DNA of 64,000 nt, from NCBI GenBank assembly GCA_963681505.1, contig OY811971.1:10736242-10800241 (forward strand). The letters are read 5' to 3'. The notes under the pieces are model-generated. The model was not told the origin of the DNA. It did no database searches and saw only the letters and a list, made by a program, of their open reading frames with translations. The DNA is from Eunapius fragilis. Taxonomy: Eukaryota > Porifera > Demospongiae > Spongillida > Spongillidae. The position numbers and the translations under genes were made by a program. Shown in pieces: positions 1 through 10,883 of the stretch. Within the stretch, counting starts at the first letter, position 1, and each line of letters opens with the position of its first letter.

Positions 1-185
1 GCTAATGCAAGACTCCAAAATCTATTTTACCCTATAGAAATTGTGTAGTATGAAGTGTTGAAAATAGGAAGTCAATGGCGTGTACCGTTACGAAGTTATA
101 GCGATTCAAACGTGAGTCATTTTTATAACTTTAAAATTATATAGCGAAGGACCATTTTCTCGGACACTGTCCCATATATGGGACA
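1..185 (+). repeat. Dispersed repeat, copy truncated by the window start
   Basis: This stretch is clearly similar to 44398-44580. Both contain 'TAGTATGAAG', 'AGGAAGTCAAT' and 'GCGATTCAAACGTGAG' in the same order and spacing, and both run into a 'GTCCCATAT(A/G)T' block. No coding potential was seen. The type of repeat is unknown. Confidence 0.7.
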
Positions 186-540
186 GTGTCCAGCTAAATC
201 ACCCTTATGGTACTTTTTCAAAATTTCCAGAACAAGCAAAAGAAAAGTACGCTCGAATTGAAATGTATGGCTAATTTTAAATTCAGTGCCTAAAAACTTT
301 GTGATGGATAGTCCTATTTAGGATGCGTAAGGACCATTTGACAGAAGCTCATAGGTTACCCATGAGCTTATGTCAAATGGTCCTTACGCATCCTAAATCG
401 GACTATCCATCACAAAGTTATTACGCACTGAATTTATAATTAGCCATGCATTTCAATGCGAGCGTTTCTTTTCTTTTGCTTGTTCTGGAAATTTTGAAAA
501 TGTACCATAAGGGTGATTTAGCTGGACACTGTCCCATATA
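173..540. repeat. Long foldback palindrome (about 370 bp)
   Basis: The left arm (173-355) and right arm (about 362-540) are near-complete reverse complements. Each arm carries the blocks 'GGGACAGTGTCCAGCTAAAT', 'CCAGAACAAGCAAAAGAAA' and 'GGATGCGTAAGGACCATTTG' or their complements, with a very short loop near 358. This is a foldback (MITE-like) repeat with no coding capacity. It ends exactly where the next TIR element begins, so the two may be nested insertions. Confidence 0.85.
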
Positions 541-1221
541 TAGCTATAGCGGGCGCTACAGAGTTGTGGCACAAAATTTATGTGATGGATAGATAAATGG
601 TATAATTGCTGTTACATGTCGTATACAGTCCTTACATAGAAATACAAAGTGCTGGTTAAGTCATGATGCATGCATGATTTGGGGCGTAGGTCTTATTGTC
701 CAACATTGAATGGGCCGCAAACAGCCGTGAGTGAAAATAATAATATCAACGTATCGTTGGGTTGAATATATAACGTCCGAACGATAATAACTATCAACGC
801 CCTATTTTCAACAATTCGTACTACATGTACATGCACCGTTTCTTTATGGGCATCCATACATTTTTTTTTTGTACTAGCTCCGGATCCGTGCTAGTAAGTA
901 TTGCAACGCCTGAAGGTTTGAACCCGGCATACCTTTCCGCAGGAGTAATCAAATTGCTTTCAGTGGAATGAGTAGAGAAGATCTGTACCTATTGAATTGT
1001 TTATTTGTTATGCGGGAGATATAGCCGTGCAAAGTGCATGCATGCATGGTTTCTCGCTATTCGCTCCAATACATTTCTTGCTCGATACGCCGGCTCCCGT
1101 ATTGGAGCGAATCGAGCAGCGGGAAACTATCATGATGCATGATTTAGGCAATTAATTATAAATGTACACATAACTATGCCTAAATCATTTCTAGCGATTA
1201 TATTTCACATTCTATTTTCAG

Positions 1222-1978
1222 AGAAGTGGATGACAGAAAACCAACACATGTTTTTGACAAAGAGTCGATATTTGCCTATCCACCTGACTGGGAAAATGTA
1301 GATGGGAAATGTTTCAGTTTCGGCAAATGGCTTGTCTTTCGTAAACATGAGGAATTGGATGAGACGTGGCAACTTATCAAGACTCATGTGCGCAGCGGAT
1401 ACTTAGGAAAACACATTGCTAAATGTTTAACAATGGTTAGAACTGAAACCAGCGGTACCAATGGTGTAATTTGTGTATTCACTTCAAAAGATGACATTGA
1501 TGAAATTGGTTTGAAGCTAATTAAACTTGTATTGGATAAGAAACTGGTATATAAAACGAACGCAGCTACCACGAGGAACCTTTACACAGTGTATGGAGTT
1601 AGAAAAACTACTTACAAAACACTTTTTTGGAATGATGGTGATCCACAATTTGACTTTGATCCACTGTATGGGAAGTGGACTATTTGCTGTAAAAGGAAAG
1701 AAAACCCTGACTTGATGTTACAAAAAGTACGAGAGGCTGTTGATGATGGAGCACAAGTGCGTGAGTACCGATCAGACGCAAAACAGTATGCATATGCTCA
1801 CATTGCTGTGTTTACTACCGAAGAAGACGTTGATAAGGTGGGATACAATCTTATCAAAGTGGTGAAGCGTGACATCACGTTTAAGACTACAAATCCCTGC
1901 GGGGGCCCGCACGAGAAAATTCACCTTCGCTGGAATAAAGGGAACCTATATGCGGAACGCTTTACAGAGGAGTTATAA
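1222..1978 (+). CDS. DUF1917 / Bles03 (C11orf68)-like protein, last exon
   Basis: An open frame of 252 codons follows a good 3' splice site (TTCTATTTTCAG, ending at 1221) and ends at TAA 1976-1978. There is no in-frame ATG near the start, so a 5' exon is needed. A candidate is 968-984 (17 nt, starting ATGAGTAGAG, donor GTACCT): it leaves phase 2, which matches, and gives about 257 residues. The protein holds two diverged tandem units, each starting 'GKW' (GKWLVFRK and GKWTICCK), then a helix and an 'AHIAVFTTEEDVDKVGYNL' type strand-helix. This is the pattern of DUF1917, an eIF4E-like fold family of poorly known role; the family call is from memory of the pattern. The exon lies wholly inside the 541-3844 TIR element. 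It has no internal stops, so it may still be expressed. Confidence 0.6.
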
Positions 1979-3594
1979 GTGTATAGTGACACTGTAAAAA
2001 TACTGTTGCTATTGGTGCGTTTACTTGTATATGAGTAAATTTTATGAATTATATAAGACTGAGATTTGCATGGGATTTTAGGGCCAAGTTTGCCAATGGA
2101 AATTTTTTTTAGCAAATATGCATGGACGGTATGATAGATGAGCTACGGATTTGTTTTTTATATCACAGACCTACCTTTAGGACAAAATCGTGCATGCCGT
2201 ACATGCGTGCATGTCTGAAAATGGATGATCTAAAAGTATACGTCTAAAAATTGTACTGCATGGTATAATTTTCTAGAAACCCCGGATCCAGGATTGCGTT
2301 ATTGCATGCGAGGGACAATGGGGGGTGGGGGTGGGAGGTGGGCAACATCCCGTCGCAACAGGCCTCCACGAGCCAGACCATAATCCACCCCGCGCTTTAA
2401 TATATCTTATTTTTTTATTTTATATCTTTACATATAACACTAAAATGACCATTGTCTTCTTTTTTTTTTTGAAGTATAAAGTTATCTCGTTATTTTCTTT
2501 TGTATACTAATACATCGCTAACTTCGACCTTTATTTTGGCGCCCTTACTTGCATTTTGGCGCACCTGGCCAGTTTTCCACACTGCCACGTACTGGTGCAT
2601 GCGGGACAGAACAGCGCTAGGTGCATGAGCTCACATGCATGACTGCATGCCGCCCGCGGGTATAAAAGATTAATGTATTCGGAAAACAAGAAGTCAGTAC
2701 CTTCGATAGAACAGCGCTCGGTGGTTCTATAGATATATGAACTGGCATTGTTTTTCACAGGGAAAACAAACACCGCGGGATGGAATCAAAAATTGACACT
2801 ATAGGTGATTGAGTGCACATGTGGTGATATTTATCTATGTGATGAAATCCAAGCGGTCTTGTTTTCTATGGCAAACGGCAGAGGTCAATGATCGTGATAT
2901 AGTATATAGTTTGCATGGCAATCAAGTGCATATGTTCCGGACTTTATTTTGTCATTGTGACTGTTATATGGACAGCGAAAAGGGACCTATAGTGCATATT
3001 TTTTCAAGTTATCAAATTATTTCAATTTCAAAGAGACACCTAGGTCCTCTACAACTTCTTTCTTACGCACTGGAAAATAGCCTCTCCATCATGGAGTTAC
3101 AGGATCTTTTATTTAATTACGCGTGCATTTTATTGCATGCATGCGTGGACTTCAATTGATGTTCCTTCCTGGGAATTAAATATGCGCTAGGTCCCTTTTC
3201 GCTGCCTCGACCCCAACGATGTCCGACCAGAGAAAATCTCTGGTTCGACTAGTTCTAGTCTCGCAAGCCAGACGTACTTAGTCGTCGTACGACGCGAGTG
3301 GTCTGGGGACGAGTGAAACGTTCTGAGATGTACGTCTAGTCACTTTGGGTAAACACTGGCCAGTGCCGGCGCCGCGGTATAAAGAGTTATCCGGTTGTAC
3401 AGTATAGTGACCCAAACCAGCCCAGCTAGGGAGTATGGGGGAGCGCTGTAAGCTCCCCCATCTGGGTCTGGAGCTTCCGCCCCAGAAGCTATAGGTTTTT
3501 GCGTTGTATAACCCTGCAAGACTTACGCCAATATAACTGCATGAAACGGAGGCAGAAATATCATGTCTTAGCGCGCGCGAAGTTTTGCGTGTTA
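1979..3594. other. Interior of TIR element, no gene recognised
   Basis: This contains a G-rich patch near 2318-2340 and a weak open frame at 2809-3159 without recognisable homology or splice support. It also holds one copy of a short dispersed repeat at 3246-3310. Nothing resembling a transposase was seen on either strand. Confidence 0.6.
3246..3310 (+). repeat. Short dispersed repeat (MITE end), partner at 10540-10616
   Basis: The block 'TCTCGCAAGCCAGACGTACT' followed by a GTCGTACGA palindrome recurs in reverse orientation at 10540-10616. In both places a second 'CAGACGTAC'/'TACGTCTAG' block lies 60-90 bp away. This suggests a small TIR element of which two copies are in the window. Confidence 0.6.
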
Positions 3595-3844
3595 TTTAAT
3601 TTATCCAATAAATGAAACAAATTTCCGCTCACGGCTGTTTGCGGCCCATTCAATGTTGGACAATAAGACCTACACCCCGAAATATTGAAATGATGACATA
3701 ATGCATCGATCATGACCTCACTTTGTATTTTCGAGCTATATACTTGTTGCACCGACATGTAACAGCCATTTTAGTATAGACATACCATTTATCTATCTAT
3801 CGAATAAATTTTGTGCCACAACTCTGTAGTGCCCGCTAGCTATT

Positions 3845-4560
3845 GTGCTCGCAAGCCGAGTACCTCAGTTGGATATCCTCCACAATAAGTGAACAGTGGA
3901 CCACTGCCAATTTTTCTAGGAAAAAGCTAAGCGTGATTAGGTAGCGGAAGGTTAAGACTACATCGATAGCGTATATAGACTAAGTGCGGCTGGCTGAAAT
4001 GATGGCGCTACAGATCGTCAAATATCGCTGATTTCACAAGGGTTTTAATGCCGTGTCAAGCACAACAATCACTGATCACTTATTAATAGATTTTAATTCT
4101 CAGGTAGTTAGTCCCTAAGTCATGCACAAGGTTCACTCTGCATGGAGACCTTCATTACAGTATTGTCATGCTGACTGATGTGGTTGCTAAGGCTGGTGGA
4201 TATTCCCTAACAGACATGCATGTAACGAATAGTCAAGCTATTATTTGACTATAGGTTTGTGCCATTGTCAATATTGCAAAAAATCTACGGTCTCAGATGC
4301 CATATACATATCAGAACATCCAGCTATAGCTGATTTTTGACTTCAAGCCCTGATGTCCCAGGAACATTCACTCTGCTTCTGGCAATGTTTAATACCAAGT
4401 AGGTATCTAGGGGGTAATAGTGCTGTGTCATAACAACTTGATAGGGATATATAACACAATTGCAAATACATTTGCTTGATGCAGCTCCTAAGGCTGCCTA
4501 CCTCTCTATAAACATAAGTAAAGAGAGGGCACAAAAAATACTTTAGAATTGACATGAAAC
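3845..4560. other. No gene seen
   Basis: AT-rich DNA with no convincing open frame, repeat or splice pattern. At its right edge (4567-4601) is a short perfect hairpin with 'CACCTGCACGATG' arms. Confidence 0.6.
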
Positions 4561-4619
4561 TTTGTCACCTGCACGATGTATGTGAGTGCATCGTGCAGGT
4601 AGGTAATCGTTAGCAAATT

Positions 4620-5921
4620 AATAGTGTATTAATCGCCAAAATCGGTTTAATGTTTCTAATAACCGATTTGCAAGTTGCTATAAACTAGGGTGTGTAACCT
4701 TTTTTATAAATCAAAATCGATTATTTCGACTATATATGAAAAAAAGTCCAATCGATATTTCAGGTTTACAGCAACTTGCAAATCGGTTAGTAGAAACTAC
4801 AAATCGATTTTGGCGATTAATGCACTATTCATTTGCCAACGTTTTTCCAGGTTTGTCCTTTTTTAATAATGGCACGATAAATCACAGTTACTCAAGTCTA
4901 ATACTAGTTAGCATAGCCAGTTTTATTTCTCATCAGTTACTTATGCCAACTTTAAATCATTAAAACAACAAAGATAGTATCCACAGGGACTAGGAACGAT
5001 ATGCATGCCAATATTACGCCAAACCATGATTCGGCGGATTGTGACCCGCAAGCATTTTTTTTTCACCGAAAAACACGTGGCTATTTGTTTCCCCGCTACC
5101 ATAGTACTCAGTACTAAGAATGGGACAATAAAGATTTTAGTTTACTGAGATAAAAATGAAAATGAATAGTTTATCCACCCCGCAGCTTGCGCTCTTTTCT
5201 TGTACAAAATGCCTTCATGTAAACACGTACATGTATCATACCTATCCGCCACAATATGAATTGGCAGTTATAATCCATTATTTGCCCTTAATATACAATT
5301 CAACAAGTACTGAGCAGTGCCAGCTAGACACCTCATGGTGGAACACTGCTCCACGCATATGATAAAGCCGCGAATCGAAACATGTACGATATTTACAACG
5401 TCATGGCCGAATGTCTGAAAACAAGCCAGTGTACCGTGCAAAAGAGTACGTAGCGCGTTAGATTAATGCACATGTACAATACGTGCGAACATACATATTT
5501 AAATAGCCGTGCCCAGGGCCCCATGGTTACCTTCAGCCGGGTCCCCAGACGTGCTACTATACATCACAATGTTTCTTTTTTAACCCGTTACTATGTTTTT
5601 GTTCAGGCGGGAAAAGCGAAGGGCATATTTAAAAGGGTAATCGATTTGCTACCGATTTTTTCATATGAAGGAAACGAATATCGACTAATCGCGACTAAGA
5701 AAAACAGAATCGGTTATTTCGACTAAAGGAAATTCTGCAATCGGTAACCTGCTATTCTGCTAAGTGCATAGTCGACCGAATAGGTAATCGCGAATAACCG
5801 ATTAACCTTAAAAACCTGAAAATCGGTTACACACCCTACTATAAACCTGAAAAATCGATAGGACTTTTTTTTCATAGCCGAAATAATCGATTTTGATTTA
5901 TATACAAGGTTACACACCCTA
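4620..5921. mobile_element. hAT-type non-autonomous element A, composite
   Basis: The terminal sequence TAGGGTGTGTAACC begins at 4686, and its complement ends at 5921. The TIRs are about 85 bp and share 'AAATCAAAATCGATTATTTC'. A second, inner terminus of the same type ends at 5840, and the interior 4837-5840 is closely similar to element B (9179-10057). The left end also sits in a separate foldback (4620-4810, sharing 'CGATTTTGGCGATTAATG'), so this is a composite of nested copies. The base pairs after the right end (5922-5929, CCAACAAG) match the flank of element B. The left flank (ctataaac) does not, which fits past recombination between the two copies. No protein is encoded. Confidence 0.75.
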
Positions 5922-8046
5922 CCAACAAGGTGGTCTCTTCGTGCTGAATCACTATTTAGTATTCTTGCCATGCAACTACGACCACATTCTGCTGCTGTGG
6001 GAGACAGGGGGCATGAAACATCTAACACAGAGATGAAGGCAAGCTAGGATTCTGTGGGTGCGGAGTCAAATGCAGTCTGTGAAGGATTCTCGGTAGTGCT
6101 GCCACCAGTCAGCATTCCCACGCGCTTGCGACAACGATTTGCTAGCGCGATCCCCGCTCGCATAAAATGACTCCAATCCTAATCAGTGGCGGATCCAGGG
6201 GGGGGGTCCAGGGTGTCTGGACCCCCCCCTCGAACTTGAATATGAATATAATTAGCACATGACGTGTCGCACGTGAGATATACATTTCTACGGAGTGCAC
6301 TTCGTGAAGTTGCTAAATAGCTTATCTTTTTGTTTATTCATTGGTTAGTACTATATTTTAGTTCTGTAAATTGCGAGATACGTAGTAGGCTGGTATTTAT
6401 ACGTAAGATAAATGTATTCCAAAATGCTAACCCACGATCGTAATATAGAGCGATTCTTTCCGCAGTTTTTTTGATTCGTGCTCTATTATTAGTACCCATC
6501 AAGGTTGAATGCACCTTGCTGCAAGACCATTGCAAATTTAAAATTTAAATTATAAATTTTAACAAAGAAACTAAGCCGGCGCATGTAACGTACAATGCAA
6601 ATCTGCGACGAAACACACTAGCCGTTTAAATCCGCAAAACCACAATAGCCTGGAAACCTGCAGAACGTATCGGAGTGGCACGCATTTATTGGTTATGATT
6701 GTTTCCGTTTCTAATCCCCCTAAATGTACAATCTGTGGAATGTGTGCAAAACAATTTTTCGGTAAATTTTAATTGGCTCAAATAGCAAAGGAAACCGCAT
6801 GCATGTAACAACACAGCCATTTAAATCCATAAGACTAAAATAGCCTGGAAACCCGGCAGACTGTAACGGAGTGTCACTCATTTATTGGTGTTGATTGCCT
6901 TAGTTTCCAATCACCGGCCCCCTTACATGTACAATCTAGCTGTGGAAAAATTGGAATGGGCACCACAAAATTTTTCGCGCGCTTCGCGCGCGCCCCTCCT
7001 CCTCATCAATTATTCATGTCAGACCCCCCCCCTCGCCAAAATCCTGCATCCGCCCCTGCTAATCACTCAAAGACTTCAACAGAACCACTAGAACTAGGAA
7101 CAACTCTCTTCAAGAACAACATTGTGCTCATTTTTATACCACACACCCAATGCACCCTAACCCTAACAATAACGGTTCAGTCTTGTGATGTGCCCTCTCC
7201 ACTGGGTAACCCTCCTAAATACGCTGTATACCTGCTGACGCTTGCACTGGATGACCTTACTGAAGACGGGGCACTCGCACCGTCACACAGTCCTTCAACT
7301 TTCTTTTCTGCATTGTCTTGTCTGAGAAGATTTTGCGGCATACTGACAAGCTTAGTAAGACACTACAGCAGCCAAACCTATCCAGCATTGAAGGGCATAT
7401 GCGTGATATTAAAAACCCTTGAAGTTTTGGCAGAAGATTGAAAACATGAGTCGAGGTGCAGTTTGATGTTGTTGAGCCATTGCTACCAAGGAAGCGAAAG
7501 GTACCACAGCGATTTGAAACTGGCATTGCTCCGGCTGCGTTTGCTACATCTCCTAAGGATGAATACCGTCGCGTGTTTTTCGAACGTTTTGACCTTGCAG
7601 TGATGAGCATACGCAGCAGATTTGACCAAAAAGGCTTCAAAGCCTTCTCCAACGTGCATGGAACAACTTTTGTTTAAGGCATGCAAAGGCCATGCAGAAT
7701 TATGAAGAGGAGCCAAAATAGAGCTTGCGGCTGAACTCTCTTAACCCTACGTACACTTTATGGTACAGAAGTAGCTGCAGATGAGAAACCATCATTCAGT
7801 TCCATCAAGACAGCACTTTTAGCACTAAGCACAATGCAGCAAAAGCTGCTTGGCGCTGTTGTGAGGCTGTTTCAGCTATTAGTCACCCTACCAGCAACTA
7901 ATGCTACATCGGAGCGATCATTCAGTGCATTGCGTAGGATCAAATCATATCTGAGGAGTACAATGTCACAGGTCAGGTTAAACCACCTTAATTATGATAC
8001 TATATTATCATCAAGAAATGACGCGGACAGACTAGATTGCCAATGA
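5922..8046 (+). pseudogene. ZMYM1-type hAT transposase relic, C-terminal part
   Basis: Recognisable pieces lie in the order of the family. TRWSLRAESL starts at the 5922-5929 junction. At 7345-7428 is a 'LSSIEGHMRD' segment. At 7456-7677 is a segment with PRKRKVPQRF and 'YRRVFFERFDLAV'. The C-terminal hAT dimerisation domain is at about 7834-8046, with ATNATSERSFSALRRIKSYL. Stops and frameshifts separate the pieces, and a MITE (6184-7058) splits the frame, so it is dead. The missing upstream half is at 10066-10500 on the other strand. This is a host-type DNA transposon gene, not a virus. Confidence 0.85.
6184..7058. mobile_element. hAT MITE inserted in the transposase relic
   Basis: The left end is CAGTGGCGGATCCAGG and the right end is CTGCATCCGCCCCTG, the typical CAG(T/G)GGCGGAT hAT terminus. 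G-tracts follow just inside each end. CTAAT occurs immediately outside both ends, but a full 8-bp duplication is not clean. The interior has no gene; it holds a GCGCGC palindrome (about 6976-6991) and two similar blocks about 190 bp apart ('CCGTTTAAATCC' / 'CATTTAAATCC' followed by 'ATAGCCTGGAAACC'). Confidence 0.75.
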
Positions 8047-9178
8047 ATGCATAATGAAGAACGAGTCAAGAAGAATCATGCATGTTTGCTACCTTTCCCC
8101 TATGATCTTTCTTTATCTACATGTACAGCCGGCTATAGTTAACTCACGCAACTAATACATGCATGCACTGACTTTGTTTATGCATGCACTCGCTGTTTGA
8201 TGTTCTTTGCAAAATTTAAATAAAAATGCATGCAATGTCTATATAAGAATTATAACGCGTCTAAAAAACTATCTCAAAAGTCATCGATATCGCGCGCCGT
8301 GCGCGACATATTCCTGTCTTGGGCGGAGCGCACGGCTGTTTGCGGCTGGACATTTAGTTTGATAATTAGAGCGTTACGGTATATGGTGTAGAAATCATGG
8401 CGGTTAGCCTCATTATCGCACCATATGTTCAACGATGTGCATGCCATGCAAGTTGCTTACATCTGGTGTTATTATAAACACATGCAATAGTACCAGTACT
8501 CATCTGGCTTCAAGACACACACCTGAAACGATAAATAACGCTTTCAAATTAATACACGTGCCACGTTTTCATAGGCATATGCATGACGATCGAATAGGTA
8601 TGAAAGATGCGCGAATTGCACGTAGCTGCCAATTTTCCCACATATAAGTTTGACATACAGGCAATGTGAAAGCTTCAAGTAGTTAGTTTATGTCGTCCAC
8701 TAAGCGCGGCCGCCTGTTTTCGGCCTGAAAGGGCTGCCTGTTTTCTATGAATAATCATGACTCGTACCATTGCCAACACGTTCAGCTGCATTGCAGAGTG
8801 TGAAAAACGCATGTCTTATAAGAGAGCAAGCAAAAAGGACACCATATTCAGGCCTTGCATTGTGTGGCATTTCACTCTGAGGATGCAGCAATATATCCCC
8901 AAAGCCTAGCTAATAGTGTAGCTCCTGCAAGCAATGCCTTCAAATGCTAGTATCAAATGGCATTAATAGCTAAAACGTAAGAGTAAGATGTTAATGCATA
9001 TTGACCAGTAAATATGATGCTATGCTTAACACGGGTTTTGTAACACTTCATGCCCTCAATTGAAGCATGCTAGTGGAAAGAAGTATTTCACCAGGCCAGC
9101 TAATTAATTAAGGGTGTGCTATTAAGCCTTAAAAGTACAATAGCAATATTTCACACCCCCACCATTTAATGCTCTTGT
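8047..9178. other. No gene seen
   Basis: AT-rich DNA without supported coding sequence. At 8330-8350 there is a 'GCACGGCTGTTTGCGGC' block also seen in the ends of the 541-3844 element, so a fragment of that family may lie here. Confidence 0.5.
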
Positions 9179-10057
9179 CAAGGTTTTTCCAGGTTTGTCC
9201 TTTTTTTATTTAATAATGACACGATAAATCACAGTTTCTCAAGTCTAATACAAGTATATGCATAGCCAGTTTTATTGCTTATCAGTTGCTTACGCCAACT
9301 TTAAGACAACATAGATAGTACCCATAGGCAACAGGGACTGGGAACGATGTGCATGCCAATGTTACGCGGCGGCGCCAAACCCATGATTCAATGGCCAAGA
9401 ATTTTTTTCACCGAAAACACGTGGCTATTTGTTCGCCCGCTACCAACGCACTCAGTACTAAGTACCAGCATCATGAAGCCTCATGGTGGAACACCGCTTC
9501 ACGCATATGACAAAGCCGCCAATCGAGACATGTACGATAATCAGAACGCCATGGCCGAACGTCGGCTGGAAAAGAACCAGTGTATCAAAGTATTTCGACA
9601 CCTGTCACCTGTGCAAAAGAGTACGCAGCGCGTTTCATAAATGCACATGTACAATACTGCAGAGGAAGTGCGAACGTATTTAAATTGCCGTGCCCACTGC
9701 GCGTATTTTGAGGGAGGGCACTGATGGCTACCTTCAGCCGGGTCCCCAGACGTGTGACTAAGTGCTGATTACATCACAATGATTCTTTTTACCCATTAAT
9801 TAACCCGTTAGTATGCCTTTCATAGGAGGGAAAAGCGAAGGGCCTATAAAAAGGGGTAATCGATTTGCTACCGATTTCTGCATAAGAAGGAAACGAATAT
9901 CGACTCATCGCGACTAAGAAAAACAGAATCGGTTATTTCGACTAAAGGAAATTCTGAAATCGGTAACCTGCTATTCTACTAAGCGCATAGTCGACCGAAT
10001 AGGTAATCGCGAATAACCGATTAACCTACAAAACCTGAAAATCGGTTACACACCCTA
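9179..10057. mobile_element. hAT-type non-autonomous element B, sister of element A
   Basis: The sequence follows 4837-5840 closely, with blocks such as 'TTTTTCCAGGTTTGTCC', 'GCCTCATGGTGGAACAC' and 'AAAATCGGTTACACACCCTA'. It ends at 10057 with the same terminus as element A. The left end is degraded. The next eight bases (10058-10065, CTTGTTGG) are the reverse complement of the CCAACAAG beside element A. Confidence 0.75.
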
Positions 10058-10065
10058 CTTGTTGG

Positions 10066-10500
10066 GCACAGGGTTCTAACACCTGGAGCATCACTACCCA
10101 TCTCTTCTTTAAGTTGAGATAACATGGCCTCTCGTTTTGGTGAATTTTAATCAGCTTCAGTATTTCGTAACAGCTAGGTGTCCAGACAGTCCTTCATCTT
10201 TCTATGTACCTTTTTTATTGTATCGTTAACAGCTAGGTTGAGTGGATGGCCGTAGCAATGTGTGAACACAGCTCGAGGCTCCAATTCCTGGATCTTTACA
10301 GCTACACCAGCTCTTGCTCCAGCCATGGTGCTACATCCATCATAGCACTGATCACGAAGCTTTGTGAAAGGTATCTGGAACCGCAAAGTGGGATCTTTTA
10401 TGGCATCCACAATGCTCTGAGCATCTATCACTGACACGTAGTATAGCCCTACAAACTCTTCTGAAACAGTGAAGTCATCACTAACCCATCTCAGAACTAA
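10066..10500 (-). pseudogene. ZMYM1-type hAT transposase relic, central part, inverted
   Basis: Read on the minus strand from 10500, the frame gives VSVIDAQSIVDAI, then QCYDGCSTMAGARAGV and THCYGHPLNLAVND. These are the conserved hAT core around the 'CYDGxxxMxG...HCxxHxLNLA' motif. After a stop near 10174 comes a second piece, SPKREAMLSQLKEEMG, ending RTLCPT at the 10058-10065 junction. That is exactly where the piece on the plus strand at 5922 takes up the family sequence with TRWSLR. The two halves were therefore one gene before an inversion. Confidence 0.8.
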
Positions 10501-10539
10501 GGTCAGCCCTGCTGGCCAAAGTAACCAGACGTACTTCCA

Positions 10540-10616
10540 TGCAGGTATGCTTTCTTCGTCCCCAGTTCTACATATATCGTACGACTAAAGTACGTCTGGC
10601 TTGCGAGACTAGACCA
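10540..10616 (-). repeat. Short dispersed repeat, inverted copy of 3246-3310
   Basis: The stretch contains 'AGTACGTCTGGCTTGCGAGA', the reverse complement of the 3246-3310 core, and TCGTACGAC next to it. No coding content. Confidence 0.6.
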
Positions 10617-10883
10617 GTTCTAGCTAGAGCTGGTTTTTCCATTTTGTTCAGTCCAATTATACAAGAAGTTATTAACGGCTCGACATTGGTGCTAAATGAG
10701 GACGCGCTATAGAGCTCTTTCATGGTCACATGTGAATAAATTGCTTTATTGTCCGCCATATTGGTGCTCGGAAATATGGTTTTGGTACTTTTGATACGTA
10801 TAACTCGCGGCACAAGTAAAAATCATACAAATGTTAGTTATGTGTTAGACCACAAATATATATATTTTTAACGCGGTTTACGA
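10617..10883. other. No gene seen
   Basis: No feature recognised here. Confidence 0.5.

Larger units (their letters stand above)
541..3844. mobile_element. 3.3 kb TIR element with long inverted ends and 7/8-bp target duplication
   Basis: The ends are inverted repeats about 200-240 bp long (549-790 against 3595-3836). Both start GCGGGC(G/A)CTACAGAG and share blocks such as 'CAACATTGAATGGGCCGCAA'. They are flanked by TAGCTATA (541-548) and TAGCTATT (3837-3844), 7 of 8 bases identical, which is the duplication size typical of hAT elements. No transposase was found inside; the only convincing coding region is the DUF1917-like exon. The arms have diverged, so it is not a fresh insertion. I read it as a non-autonomous element that carries a gene fragment. 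Chance enclosure of an older gene by two separate insertions is not excluded. Confidence 0.75.

Noticed and set aside
895..935. tRNA-like B box (GGTTTGAACCC)
   Set aside because: No matching A box, acceptor stem or cloverleaf could be drawn around it.
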